Source of the DNA: a virus
IMG/VR virus record: IMGVR_UViG_3300042566_000100
Coordinates: 1-35,326 of that record
Reading direction: 5' to 3' (one strand)
DNA: 35,326 nt
Below the pieces are notes generated by a model that had not been told where the DNA came from, did no database searches, and worked only from the letters and a program-made list of their open reading frames with translations. Position 1 is the first letter of the stretch. Each line of letters begins with the position of its first letter. The translations under genes were made by a program, and so were the position numbers. This document shows positions 21,464 to 30,943 of the stretch, piece after piece.

Positions 21464-22796
21464 AATTTTCACCTGTTACTATTGTTGCTGGAAACTCTTT
21501 TGAGTCTATTATTTTTTCATATATCTGTTCATATAAATATGTAATTTCGTAATTAGGAACATCAAAAACGAATGCATCATAGTTATACATTATCAGTTTA
21601 CCCAAACCTTTGTAATTATATTTTAATTGTTTTAGGATTTGGATGTTTCTTTCCGTTTCAAATGCTTGAATTACATAGTTTAGTACCTTTGCTGGTGGTG
21701 GATTATCCTCACCAAACTTTTCTTTTGTAATTGGTATATGATTCAATGGTGTTAGAACAAATCCATTCCTATCTAAATCTGCTTTGTACTTTAATGCTAA
21801 TAGGTGTACCTCATTAAAGAATGGTAATCCTTGCATTTCCACACTTACCCCACCATATATTGATTGGAATACTAATTTCTTTGCTTCTTCTCTTGCTCCA
21901 TCCAAATCTGCTATACCTAACTTTGCTGAAACCCAATCGTAGAAATCTACACCATACTTTGGACGTTCCCAATTTGTGTGTATATCATACTTTTCTATGA
22001 GTTCCATAATTAGATGTGGGTGATATGCTGAATAATCTATACTCACCAACTTACCACCTTTGAATCTACTAACGAATGCTTTACGCATATCACTCTTTTT
22101 TGGTATAGCCGAGTAGTTTATACCCCCATGTCTATTTGACGGGCGTAGAGTGGATGTAAATAGGTTGTATTCGGTGAACACCAACCCATCCTTATTGATG
22201 TGTTTTGATGGGAATAAATCTCTCATCTTTTCATCTACAAATATACCAGATTTTTCTACCCATTGGAATACTTCGGTTGCATCTTTTACAAAGTTTACTA
22301 TATTCTCATTACCATTAGGACCTAAATCATAACTCAATATATCTTTTACTATCCCAACTTGCTTTGATAATGGAATACTATCGTTTAGATTGTTTTGATA
22401 TAGTTGTGGAGTACTTCGTTTGTAGAATGATTGTAGTTCTCTGAATGAATCTTCGTTAGTTTCACCACTTGCAATAAATCTGTATAAATCTATATCAACT
22501 GCCTGCTTTAAATCTATTAGATGAGTTACACTCTTACCATTGATTACTGCTTTACTACGTTGTGATTCTTCTAACAACTTTAATGCATCTTCTCTTAAAC
22601 TCAACCCATCGGTGTGGTTTAGGTTGATTACATAATAATCGTTGATTTTTAAATTACGAACTACGATGAATGATATACGATTGTTTAGAGCATGCTTATC
22701 CGTATCCGAAAGTTGGATGTATATTCTACTTGGGTAGGAATTAAACCCCAATACGAAATCATTGAATGCTTGAGAATCCTCTATGTATATAACCAT
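21450..22796 (-). CDS. Family A DNA polymerase, short form
   Basis: This 448-aa protein carries the polymerase palm and fingers of family A. It has TSTLRPSN (214-221), motif A VSIDYSAYHPH with D254, motif B R302xxxK306xxxF310xxxYG, a perfect match, and motif C YNYDAFVF with D407, where the usual His of HDE is Tyr and the Glu is Ala. The N-terminal 200 residues lack the DxE exonuclease motif, so proofreading is absent or supplied by another protein. T4 relatives use a family B enzyme, so this may be the replicase of a divergent lineage or an accessory polymerase. A near-leaderless promoter (22801-22833) drives it. Confidence 0.85.
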   Translation of the reverse strand: MVIYIEDSQAFNDFVLGFNSYPSRIYIQLSDTDKHALNNRISFIVVRNLKINDYYVINLNHTDGLSLREDALKLLEESQRSKAVINGKSVTHLIDLKQAVDIDLYRFIASGETNEDSFRELQSFYKRSTPQLYQNNLNDSIPLSKQVGIVKDILSYDLGPNGNENIVNFVKDATEVFQWVEKSGIFVDEKMRDLFPSKHINKDGLVFTEYNLFTSTLRPSNRHGGINYSAIPKKSDMRKAFVSRFKGGKLVSIDYSAYHPHLIMELIEKYDIHTNWERPKYGVDFYDWVSAKLGIADLDGAREEAKKLVFQSIYGGVSVEMQGLPFFNEVHLLALKYKADLDRNGFVLTPLNHIPITKEKFGEDNPPPAKVLNYVIQAFETERNIQILKQLKYNYKGLGKLIMYNYDAFVFDVPNYEITYLYEQIYEKIIDSKEFPATIVTGENYDFR

Positions 22797-22800
22797 TTTA

Positions 22801-22833
22801 CAAATATAAGAAAAAGATTTGGTTTATCCAAAT
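22801..22833 (-). promoter_or_regulatory. Host-type promoter of the polymerase gene, near-leaderless
   Basis: The minus strand reads ATTTGG (22828-22833), 19 nt, TATATTTG (22801-22808), then only TAAA before the ATG. The transcript should start at or within a few bases of the start codon. The -33 box touches the stop codon of the upstream tail gene. Confidence 0.7.
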
Positions 22834-23183
22834 TATCCTCTATAAAATTTTGTAAGGTTTTTTACATAAGTATCTATGTTACTCATAGTTTCTTGTCCGT
22901 AGCTTATTGAACGTTGATTTGCTTGCTCAACCTCAAAATTATTACCACCTGATATTTTCCATTTCATACTTAATGTTAAATAGAAACTATTGTTTTGAAA
23001 ATTATCATACGTTTGCTTTGATACTTCTGTAATTATCCCAAAATTATCATTTCGTTTTCTTATAAAATATCTATAAATAAATCCAGCACTATAATCTAAA
23101 TCAGTTGGGATTTGTTCATAAGCTACAATCAATGGTTGTGATTTTGTATTAATTAACGAATTGTATGTATCTATACTTGCCAT
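22833..23183 (-). CDS. Hypothetical protein of the tail module, 116 aa
   Basis: It starts 7 nt after the hub gene and has no promoter of its own, so it belongs to the tail operon. Features are DYSAGFIYRYFIRKRND and FGIITEV, a beta-rich middle with YLTLSMKWKISGG, and a helical end NIDTYVKNLTKFYRG. The pattern is like small structural or baseplate accessory proteins of T4-like phages, but I cannot name it. It could also be a head or neck component. Confidence 0.7.
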   Translation of the reverse strand: MASIDTYNSLINTKSQPLIVAYEQIPTDLDYSAGFIYRYFIRKRNDNFGIITEVSKQTYDNFQNNSFYLTLSMKWKISGGNNFEVEQANQRSISYGQETMSNIDTYVKNLTKFYRG

Positions 23184-23190
23184 AATATTA

Positions 23191-25413
23191 TTAATTTTCG
23201 GGTCTAAATCCTAATTTTATAGTTGTTTCCCACGTATCCGATACCGTATGGTTTACTTCTTTTACTTGAAATAAACCTGCATTATCAAATGGTAAATTAC
23301 CCGGTGTCAAATATAAAACCTGACCAGCAACTATCCCAGATATACCAAGTACAGTTATTTCCAATTCAATTGGTAATAGTGGATTTTTTTTATTATGGTC
23401 CTTGCTATCAAAATAGAAAGATTTAAGTACATCTGTATTTTTAAATACAGCCTTAAATACCTCTTGCGGTTTAAATGTATCTGGCGAGTTGCTTTGTTCG
23501 GTACTATCATATTTTATAAAAATACAACTTTCATCAATTACTGCTTTAGCTGCGATTTTAGCTGCAGCTCTGGCGGTGGCACTTAAAGTAGGGTCATCTT
23601 GTACATACCAACCAGCACCTTGACTTGGATTTGTTGGACGAAGTAAGGCCGGTCCATAAAGATAAGCCCAAACCTTACCAGCTGGAATTGTTGGTGGAAC
23701 AGGAAGAGGGGGTACTACTCTTCCGTATGTATCCGTATCTCCTGGTTTATAACTACCTCCTCTAATCTTTACAAATATTGTACCGCCTCCGCCGCCTCCG
23801 CCGCCTCCGCCGCCTCCGCCGCTTCCGCCTCCTCCCTTATAATCGCTTGGACCAGGTGCATCTAATACAGTATCTTTAACATATTCAAAAAACAATTTTC
23901 CACCAACTTCTGTTGCTTTTCGATTACCCAACATTGCCATTGAGCCAATTTCTTTTGGTAAATCACAATTAAAAGATACATCTATTATAGTTGAATCCCT
24001 ACTATCCGATTCAAATAAATTTAATTGTTGGATTGCAGCTACTTTATCTGGAACAAGTGCGTAATCAACTACTGTAAATACTTCTTTTCCATCTTTTTTA
24101 GATGATACTTGTGGTGCTAAATCCGTTAAACCACACGATGCTATATTTATTTCATTACAAAGTTTTTCAACTATATCTACAATACTACCATCTCCGTTAT
24201 TTTTTATAATATCTTGAACAAATGAAACTTTAAAAAATATATTTTTTACATACCCCCATTTACCCGCTGGTATTGAATTTGCAGCGCCACCAAAAGTACC
24301 AGAGAAAGGGGATGTTTCTGGATACGAATGAGATTTGGGGTCTGTATCAAATATTTGAGGTTTTGTAATATCTAACGTTATTTCATTACTTGCTACAACT
24401 GGATTTGCTGCTGTTTTATTTAAAAATATAACATTTTCGGAATTAGAAATGATATTTGGATGTGCAACTGCTACCGCTTCATCTATATCAAATATGTAAT
24501 TTGCATTAACACCGGTAGGATTTTGATTTATTGCATATTTTTCAATTAAATAAAATGCCATATATATTTCATCGGTAACATTTTCATATTCCGAATGACC
24601 CATTATTGCACTTCCCAATGAGGCCACAAAATTCCACATTTTTTCCAAAGTACTTTGTGATGTATTGTAATTTAATAAACCAGGTCTTATTTCCGATTCA
24701 AATGGACCACCAGCAGCAAAATTAGCCTCAACAAGATTTAATAAAGAAGAAACTCTATATGATGCAATATTTTGTGCATCACTACTTTTAACCTTCGTTG
24801 AAGTTTGTTTGTGCGAACCCATAAATGCAACCAATTCATTTGGTGAACCAACTGTAAATACAACATCTACTGATGCATCATTATTTAGGGTAAAATTAAA
24901 ATTGATAAGAGGACCTACTATTATATCTGCGCTGTAAGACCAAGTTGCCAATTTTGTTCTCCAATTTTCAATGTTATTTACAACTTGTTGAGATGTGGCG
25001 GTGGTTGGATTGTCTATATTAAAATTATCACCGTTTAGTCTATTTTGATTCCATCCCCATGTAATTGTTTTTGCAGTACCAACTCTAAAAAAATCTTGAT
25101 ATTTGTTTAATTGGTCCATTGATGCAAATTTAACAGTAACAGAACCTTCTCTTACAACTCCCATTGTGCCAGTTGGTTTTACTTCTAAATTTGTAATTAA
25201 GGGAGGAAATCTTTCGGTGAGCTTTGGATTGTAAGCATATGTATCTAGTGTACCAATTGTATCAATATGACCCGGATTCCCCTTTTGACCATGCGCAGTA
25301 AAATATACAAATGGCATTGCTCCACTAAATTTTGCTCTAAAATCTGGAGTTGTATTTTGTATGGCATTTATTATTGTTTCACTAACAGGCGCCATAAATG
25401 GAAAATGATTCAT
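23191..25413 (-). CDS. Baseplate hub-type virion protein with polyglycine linker
   Basis: This 740-aa structural protein is rich in beta strands. The C-terminus (GLFQVKEVNHTVSDTWETTI) has the pattern of baseplate hub proteins of the gp27/gpD type, where such a segment closes a beta barrel around the spike. The middle holds strand-rich domains. Near residues 525-543 lies an almost pure glycine run encoded by 9-bp repeats (23783-23838), then a Pro-rich region (PPLPVPPTIP). The position next to LysM/gp53-like and gp48/54-like genes supports a baseplate role. The exact T4 equivalent is uncertain. Confidence 0.7.
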   Translation of the reverse strand: MNHFPFMAPVSETIINAIQNTTPDFRAKFSGAMPFVYFTAHGQKGNPGHIDTIGTLDTYAYNPKLTERFPPLITNLEVKPTGTMGVVREGSVTVKFASMDQLNKYQDFFRVGTAKTITWGWNQNRLNGDNFNIDNPTTATSQQVVNNIENWRTKLATWSYSADIIVGPLINFNFTLNNDASVDVVFTVGSPNELVAFMGSHKQTSTKVKSSDAQNIASYRVSSLLNLVEANFAAGGPFESEIRPGLLNYNTSQSTLEKMWNFVASLGSAIMGHSEYENVTDEIYMAFYLIEKYAINQNPTGVNANYIFDIDEAVAVAHPNIISNSENVIFLNKTAANPVVASNEITLDITKPQIFDTDPKSHSYPETSPFSGTFGGAANSIPAGKWGYVKNIFFKVSFVQDIIKNNGDGSIVDIVEKLCNEINIASCGLTDLAPQVSSKKDGKEVFTVVDYALVPDKVAAIQQLNLFESDSRDSTIIDVSFNCDLPKEIGSMAMLGNRKATEVGGKLFFEYVKDTVLDAPGPSDYKGGGGSGGGGGGGGGGGGGTIFVKIRGGSYKPGDTDTYGRVVPPLPVPPTIPAGKVWAYLYGPALLRPTNPSQGAGWYVQDDPTLSATARAAAKIAAKAVIDESCIFIKYDSTEQSNSPDTFKPQEVFKAVFKNTDVLKSFYFDSKDHNKKNPLLPIELEITVLGISGIVAGQVLYLTPGNLPFDNAGLFQVKEVNHTVSDTWETTIKLGFRPEN
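23783..23838. repeat. GC-rich 9-bp tandem repeat (CCGCCTCCG-type) encoding polyglycine
   Basis: About six near-perfect copies of a 9-bp unit lie in frame in the hub gene and give a run of glycines with one serine. The stretch is strikingly GC-rich compared with the rest of the window. Slippage would change the linker length in steps of three glycines without breaking the frame. Confidence 0.85.
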
Positions 25414-25419
25414 AAACTA

Positions 25420-25701
25420 TTAAAATAATTGTGTAACTACTGATGCTCTATTTGGTATTCTTAATTGTATTCCTGGTTCCAATTTTAAATCTATATCTGT
25501 CATATTATTATATACAGCTATTACCCACCATAAATTTGGGTCTCTATAAAATTGATTTGCCAATATATCTAACCTATCTTCTTCTTCCGTAATAATAACT
25601 ACATCGGAATCGGATGGTTCTATATATGGTAATAGTTGTGAGTAATACACTAATCCTTTACCATTTTTGTTTTGTATATTTAATTTATCGTATCTTCCCA
25701 T
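25420..25701 (-). CDS. gp53: LysM-type baseplate wedge protein, gp53-like
   Basis: This 93-aa protein carries a LysM-like segment: EEDRLDILANQFYRDPNLWW and VIAVYNNM, followed by LEPGIQLRIPN. This is the pattern of small baseplate proteins of the gp53/LysM class that connect hub and wedge. It lies between the hub and gp48/54-like genes with 6- and 15-nt gaps, as expected for a baseplate operon. Assignment to gp53 proper rests on motif and context, not full-length similarity. Confidence 0.7.
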   Translation of the reverse strand: MGRYDKLNIQNKNGKGLVYYSQLLPYIEPSDSDVVIITEEEDRLDILANQFYRDPNLWWVIAVYNNMTDIDLKLEPGIQLRIPNRASVVTQLF

Positions 25702-25716
25702 AATTATTTTAATTTA

Positions 25717-28080
25717 TTAATTTGCTCCCCCCAATGCACTAGTTGATGTTCTATTATTTATTGCTCTTCTAACTATATCATCTACATTTTGTCCACTAAT
25801 TGCATTAATTGATGCATCAAATGCGACGGGTCCAAATGATTCATTCAGTAATTCTCCTTGTCTTGTTTGTATTGCGTTTCTAACCGCATCGTTTACAAAA
25901 GAAGTTTGTTGAGAAACTAAACCCGCTTCTTGACCAAAATCACTAAAATTAATATTAGAGTTCAATAAATCAGCCGTATCACCTTTTATACGAGTATTCT
26001 TAATAGCACTTCGTAAATATTCTCTATTTTCAGTATCTATAAAATTTTGAGTTTCCGCATCTAATGCCATACCAGCTTCTAGTTTCATTAAATCAGCCTC
26101 TTCTGCTCTTTTTCGTTCTATTGTTTTTCGCTTCAGAGTTTCAAGTTTTTCTTCAAGTGATGGTTCTGATGGTGCTCCAGGCGATTTTGACTTATCTTCT
26201 ATAAATAATGGATTATCTTCGGTTTTTAAATCATCATACAAATTATTGTTTGCATGTATTACTTTATATGTTATATCCAATTCACATACAAATGGTGCTT
26301 GTTTACCTTCTTGTATTTCCCAAGGTGAAATATCCGGAACCGATAGTGTACAACTTGTTAAAAAACCAGCCGAACAATTTATTATATCTCCAATTTTTAA
26401 AGTTATAATATTTCCTTTTATTCCTTTAGAACCATTTGCTTGCCCATCCGTAAGCTTCATTATTTGATTTGCCTTCTTCCATACAAGCGGTAAGTTTCTT
26501 TCGCTTGTAGCATAGATTTGTGCTTTAAATGAAATTTCCCGTTCAAAACTTTCGTAAAAATAAAACTTATATGGTGAACCAATACCCTTTGCTTCCCCCC
26601 AGCTTGGTGTTGGAGTATCGGTAAGGCCAGTTATATTTGACATAAGCGCAATACCATTCATTGAAATTGTTATTAAATCTTTCTTATCGTCTCCCTTTTC
26701 CTCTTTAAATGTATTTAATGATTTTAATCTATGGTCTCCCTTTATAGTTTTTGCTTTTCTATTAGAATATCCACCAAATAAATAATAATTTATCTTTTGT
26801 CCGCTTGGGTCTAATACTTTTTCACTAAATCTTTTTGGTTTTCCTTCACTTATAATATCAGGTATTTTGTAGATAAAATCTTCATCTGCCGTAGAACTTT
26901 TTACTAATAAAAAGGTATCCGAATCGGATTTGGTAATACCTTCCATTCTATCTGTAAACGAAGCACTACTACCCTCACCAACATTTAATGTTGTTCCAGA
27001 AGTTTTAGCTAATTGATAATTATTATATATACCCCTAAAAGATTGAGCACGATTTACAGTTATAACTGAATTTGGATTAAATCCTAATTGAGAATCTTGT
27101 GTCATTTCACCAGCTCTAGTGTTAAATCTATCTACTCGTACAAAGTTTGATTTTTCGCTAGGATTTCTTGTTAAATAATCATCATAGTTTTCCGCTAATC
27201 CAGTTGATGTTCGTATATTTCTAACTGCACCATCGGTTGTTAATGCTGTTTTTATAGGTGAGTCATCATACATATTTGGGAAATCTTGCAATTTTGCAAA
27301 TTGGTCCTGTCCTATTACAATACCCGTTGGTTTATCTTCTTTATTTATTTTTGCTTTACTTTCTGCAAATATCGATGGGAATCTAGCCACACTAGCTAAA
27401 TTTGAATTGGTAGAATCTGTTAATGTTTGGCTTAAAGATTTTGTTTTACCAGCATCTTGTTTACCTAACCCAATTTTAGCTGCTGCCCAACCTAAACCTT
27501 TAAATGATAAATTAGTTAATTCATTAACAACTGCTCCACCTATTTTTACTTTACCATTACTAATATCACCAACTGCTGCTTTAAATTGAGATGGTGTTTT
27601 AAATTGTGTTAATAATCCAGTTATAGGGTTTTTAGAATTATCTACTCTAGCGTTTAATATATCACTATATAATCCATTCTCGGTAGAATTACCACTAATA
27701 GTATCACTTGGTTGTTTAACGCTTACCAATCCAGTTATAGAATTTCTTACAAACGAACCAACTGCATTATTATTTCCAAATATTCCACCAGCTATCCTTG
27801 CTGCTCTATTTACTATTTTTTTTGTAGCTTTATTTAAATCTACCGCACCACGCAATAATATTCTAGGTGCATCAGCTCCGTATATATCAACTATATTATT
27901 TGTTAATAATGAATATTGTTTATCATATGGTATTTTTACACCACTAACTGATAATCCTTTTATGTTTACCTCTCTAGCTATTTCTTTTGAAGACAACATA
28001 TCAGGTGTAACATTACGAGGATTAAATGTTTCATTTTGAAATTTAAATTCTCCCAATAAATCTTTTAAAGATTTTGCCAT
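25717..28080 (-). CDS. Baseplate / tail-tube junction protein (gp48/gp54-like)
   Basis: This 787-aa virion protein has a C-terminal-half domain (FYFYESFEREISFKAQIY, then VWKKANQIMKLTDG, ITLKIGDIINC, LTSCTLSVPDISPWEIQ, ELDITYKVIH) like the tube-initiator fold of T4 gp48/gp54: force the strands, list cut points, then a Trp-containing loop. The first 350 residues are low-complexity, Ser/Asn/Gly-rich with helical parts, and the last 150 are charged helical. It lies directly after the tape-measure gene (2-nt gap), where baseplate nucleation proteins are expected. Confidence 0.6.
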   Translation of the reverse strand: MAKSLKDLLGEFKFQNETFNPRNVTPDMLSSKEIAREVNIKGLSVSGVKIPYDKQYSLLTNNIVDIYGADAPRILLRGAVDLNKATKKIVNRAARIAGGIFGNNNAVGSFVRNSITGLVSVKQPSDTISGNSTENGLYSDILNARVDNSKNPITGLLTQFKTPSQFKAAVGDISNGKVKIGGAVVNELTNLSFKGLGWAAAKIGLGKQDAGKTKSLSQTLTDSTNSNLASVARFPSIFAESKAKINKEDKPTGIVIGQDQFAKLQDFPNMYDDSPIKTALTTDGAVRNIRTSTGLAENYDDYLTRNPSEKSNFVRVDRFNTRAGEMTQDSQLGFNPNSVITVNRAQSFRGIYNNYQLAKTSGTTLNVGEGSSASFTDRMEGITKSDSDTFLLVKSSTADEDFIYKIPDIISEGKPKRFSEKVLDPSGQKINYYLFGGYSNRKAKTIKGDHRLKSLNTFKEEKGDDKKDLITISMNGIALMSNITGLTDTPTPSWGEAKGIGSPYKFYFYESFEREISFKAQIYATSERNLPLVWKKANQIMKLTDGQANGSKGIKGNIITLKIGDIINCSAGFLTSCTLSVPDISPWEIQEGKQAPFVCELDITYKVIHANNNLYDDLKTEDNPLFIEDKSKSPGAPSEPSLEEKLETLKRKTIERKRAEEADLMKLEAGMALDAETQNFIDTENREYLRSAIKNTRIKGDTADLLNSNINFSDFGQEAGLVSQQTSFVNDAVRNAIQTRQGELLNESFGPVAFDASINAISGQNVDDIVRRAINNRTSTSALGGAN

Positions 28081-28082
28081 AT

Positions 28083-30695
28083 TTAGTTAGATTTATTTTT
28101 TTGTTGTCTTAAATTACTCATATACACCTGTCTTCCATCCATTTGTACTATAATAGGTTGTGCTTTTATGTCTGCTCTTAAACCCTGTATTTCCAATAAT
28201 AATGCATCATCTTTTGTTTCACCACCTTCACCGCCACCCATCATCATACCAACTGCACCTGCGGCTAAACCTATTCCAGCTAATACTGGAAGTGCTGCTA
28301 ATCCACTTACCGCAACCAATGCAAGAGAAGCACCTAATGTAGTTAATGCCGCTGCTAAACCAAATATTGGTAAGAAACTAACCTGCGATAAAGCAGATAG
28401 TTGTTCTACAATAGATGGTAATGATGCACTAACCAATGAAAATCCTTCGCCAAATAGTTTTGCACCCACACCTGCCAAAGCTAGTGCAGCACCAAAACCT
28501 AATATTCCCACCGTTGCAACTCCTAAACCCGTAGCTAATGCTGGATTTGAAAATATAGTTCCCAATACAAACATAGCAGTACCTAAACCAACCAAAGCCG
28601 CTCCTGCTTTTAACAAGGATTCGGGCTCTACCGTATTAAATTCTTGCAATGCTTTTGCTACTACAAATAAAGCTGCTGCCATTATCAATAAAGCGGCCGC
28701 TCCTTTAATTAAATCGGTTGCATTTATTCCACCAACTGAATTTGTAGTTTTATCTAAATTAGAAGTATCCATATCTGGTACTATTGATTTATTACTAGCA
28801 AAACGCATATCTGGCTTTCCTGCTTTTGTTAAAGGACCTGATACACTACTTGAAGGAACTTGTGGTGTTGCTGCAGGTGGTAGTGATAGTTCCGGTGCTG
28901 CTTCGGTTAAACTTTTAATACTCTTTTGGTCTTTCGTATCCAATGCATCAGTTAAACCTTTCCCAGCATCACCAGATAAAAGGCCACCTATTCCTTTTGC
29001 TGAATCTTTTATAAAATCCAAACCTTCCTTTGCATCGGATACTTGTTTTTTAAAATCTTTCATTCCAATCAACATACCACCAATACCTTTAACTGCGGTC
29101 CCTGCTATACCAGCTCCCATTTCTTGTACTGCAGCCGTTATTGAGTTAAATTGTCCTTCCAATTTTCCAACTGGTGTTAGTGCTTTTTCTTGGTTTGCAA
29201 CCATTTTTTGCAACTCATCCGCACCAACTCCAATTGCCTCTGCTACTGCACGTCTTTGGTAGACATCCATATCATTGTAGGCGTTAATACCACCAGCCGC
29301 CTCTAATGCTTCTTTCATTGCACCAGCCGCATCACCAGCGTATGCTAACTCTCTTGCTTTATTTAGATTTAAATTTCTACCTAATAAAACAGATGCTTGC
29401 ATTTCACTTTGAACCGATGATTGATAATCTAACAAATTATCACTAATCTTTGAAGCGGTAGATAAATCAACACCTAGTCTTTTAGCCTGTATTGCTGCTT
29501 CACCTATGTTTGCACCACCATCTTTTGCGTATAATGCAAAGAACTCTGTGTTTTGAGCAATATCTTTCATTACACCAGCAGGAGCTACACCATTAGCTGA
29601 TGCCAATTGCGATGTAGCTTCTAAAGTATTCATTGCAAATTCAGATGAACGACCTGATAGATTACCAAATTGGTTTACTAATGTAGCTGCTTCTTCACCA
29701 CTAACACCCAATCTACCTGTCAATGCACCAACACCAAGACTTAATTCAAGTGTTACATCATTTGCATCACCTAATTTTTCAGCTAAAGATGTTACTGCTG
29801 TTCCCGCTTCATCTCCTAATAATTTAGATACAGCAAATGATTGTGCTTTTAGTTGGAACATTTGTGTAACAGTCCCACCTACTCCTTTTGATAAATCATT
29901 AAAATCATCTACCAATCCACCAACAAAAGATAATGCAACTCCTGCTGCGTTTTTAAATGATGAAAAGAATATTTGAGTAGTCATTGCTACTTTTTGAAAA
30001 GTTTTTTCTATTGATTCCAAATCGCTACCCAATTCTTCATAAATTTCTTTGGCTTCTTTTGATACGTTTGAAAATTTAGAAGCCCCTACACCAAGATTTA
30101 GAATTTCAGCGTATTGTTCTTTTAACGCTTGTAGTATTTGTTTATCAATATCGGACAAGTTTTCACCTTGTGCTTCCATTGCTTCAATACTATTAGATAA
30201 TTTTGCATATAAACTTTCTAATTCTTGTGATTTTGATGCAATTTCAATTGTATCTTCTTTATTTAATTGTGCTAATTCGGCTGTAATAGAAGACATTTCC
30301 GATAACAATCTGTTAGAATCTTCAAATACTGCTTTGTTTGTAGATGATGCTTGAGCTATACTTTTTGAAAATTCTATTCCAAATTTAGTAGCGTTTTTCA
30401 TTTGGTCTTTAAAACCACCCATCATATTTGACATAGATGAGATAGAACTTTCGGTATCTTTGTATAAATCTATACCTTCTTTTATTTTTACATTATTTCC
30501 ATCTAGAAATTTATCAATTTTTACAAGATTTTTTTGGGTTTTTTCTAATTGTTTATTTTGTTCTACATTATACTCACCCGTTTTTTCATAATCTTCTGCT
30601 ATTTTTTTTTCCAACGCAGCAATTTCTATTAATAGATTATATCTATTTAAAGTTGCTTTTTCTGCCGCTGCATCGGTATTTTTGGTTTTAGCCAT
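28083..30695 (-). CDS. Tail tape measure protein
   Basis: This 870-aa protein sets tail length and is ejected with the genome. The N-terminal 250 residues are strongly coiled-coil (Lys/Glu/Gln heptads), then Ala/Gly-rich helices, a Ser/Pro linker (about 600-660), and a hydrophobic stretch (about 670-840) with several potential membrane-spanning helices (LLIMAAALFVVAKAL, GLAAALTTLGASLALVAV), ending in a charged tail. This is the standard tape-measure layout and the position is right, between tail chaperone-like ORFs and baseplate genes. A long antisense ORF at 28168-29262 is a composition artefact. Confidence 0.88.
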   Translation of the reverse strand: MAKTKNTDAAAEKATLNRYNLLIEIAALEKKIAEDYEKTGEYNVEQNKQLEKTQKNLVKIDKFLDGNNVKIKEGIDLYKDTESSISSMSNMMGGFKDQMKNATKFGIEFSKSIAQASSTNKAVFEDSNRLLSEMSSITAELAQLNKEDTIEIASKSQELESLYAKLSNSIEAMEAQGENLSDIDKQILQALKEQYAEILNLGVGASKFSNVSKEAKEIYEELGSDLESIEKTFQKVAMTTQIFFSSFKNAAGVALSFVGGLVDDFNDLSKGVGGTVTQMFQLKAQSFAVSKLLGDEAGTAVTSLAEKLGDANDVTLELSLGVGALTGRLGVSGEEAATLVNQFGNLSGRSSEFAMNTLEATSQLASANGVAPAGVMKDIAQNTEFFALYAKDGGANIGEAAIQAKRLGVDLSTASKISDNLLDYQSSVQSEMQASVLLGRNLNLNKARELAYAGDAAGAMKEALEAAGGINAYNDMDVYQRRAVAEAIGVGADELQKMVANQEKALTPVGKLEGQFNSITAAVQEMGAGIAGTAVKGIGGMLIGMKDFKKQVSDAKEGLDFIKDSAKGIGGLLSGDAGKGLTDALDTKDQKSIKSLTEAAPELSLPPAATPQVPSSSVSGPLTKAGKPDMRFASNKSIVPDMDTSNLDKTTNSVGGINATDLIKGAAALLIMAAALFVVAKALQEFNTVEPESLLKAGAALVGLGTAMFVLGTIFSNPALATGLGVATVGILGFGAALALAGVGAKLFGEGFSLVSASLPSIVEQLSALSQVSFLPIFGLAAALTTLGASLALVAVSGLAALPVLAGIGLAAGAVGMMMGGGEGGETKDDALLLEIQGLRADIKAQPIIVQMDGRQVYMSNLRQQKNKSN

Positions 30696-30700
30696 TTATA

Positions 30701-30892
30701 TTACTTATTTGATTTTTTAAGTAAATTACTATGTTTTTCAATAGCACGCATTAAATCAATTGTTTCGGGATGAACACCTTCTCTTTCGGCTGCATCTATG
30801 TATCTATCAGATACGCCTCTTTTTAAAGAATTAAAAAAATTATCAATAATTTTATCTAATAATCCCTCTTTTAATTGTTTCTTATTATCCAT
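30701..30892 (-). CDS. Small hypothetical tail-region protein, 63 aa
   Basis: A highly charged, helical protein (LKEGLLDKIIDNFFNSLKRG, then ERE and HPETIDLMRAIEKHSNLLKK) just upstream of the tape-measure gene with a 5-nt gap. It has an AT-rich late-type box at 30912-30920, 20 nt before its ATG. Position would suit a tail chaperone or tape-measure partner; sequence shows no known family. Confidence 0.7.
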   Translation of the reverse strand: MDNKKQLKEGLLDKIIDNFFNSLKRGVSDRYIDAAEREGVHPETIDLMRAIEKHSNLLKKSNK

Positions 30893-30911
30893 AGTGTTAG
30901 ATTTATTCTTA

Positions 30912-30920
30912 TATAAATAT
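30912..30920 (-). promoter_or_regulatory. Late-type promoter box
   Basis: The minus strand reads ATATTTATA, without ATTTGG at the -33 position. It lies 20 nt upstream of the 63-aa gene and could also serve the tape-measure gene. Confidence 0.4.
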
Positions 30921-30943
30921 CCATAAACAGAAAAAGTTAGGAT

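Noticed and set aside
28691-28710. GCGGCCGC followed by TTAATTAA, resembling cloning sites
   Set aside because: They lie in a smooth coding frame of the tape measure without disruption; coincidence is enough.
28168-29262. 364-aa plus-strand frame opposite the tape-measure gene
   Set aside because: It is antisense to an Ala/Gly-rich coding region, whose codon bias leaves the opposite strand open; the product is Ala/Pro/Asn-rich without domains.
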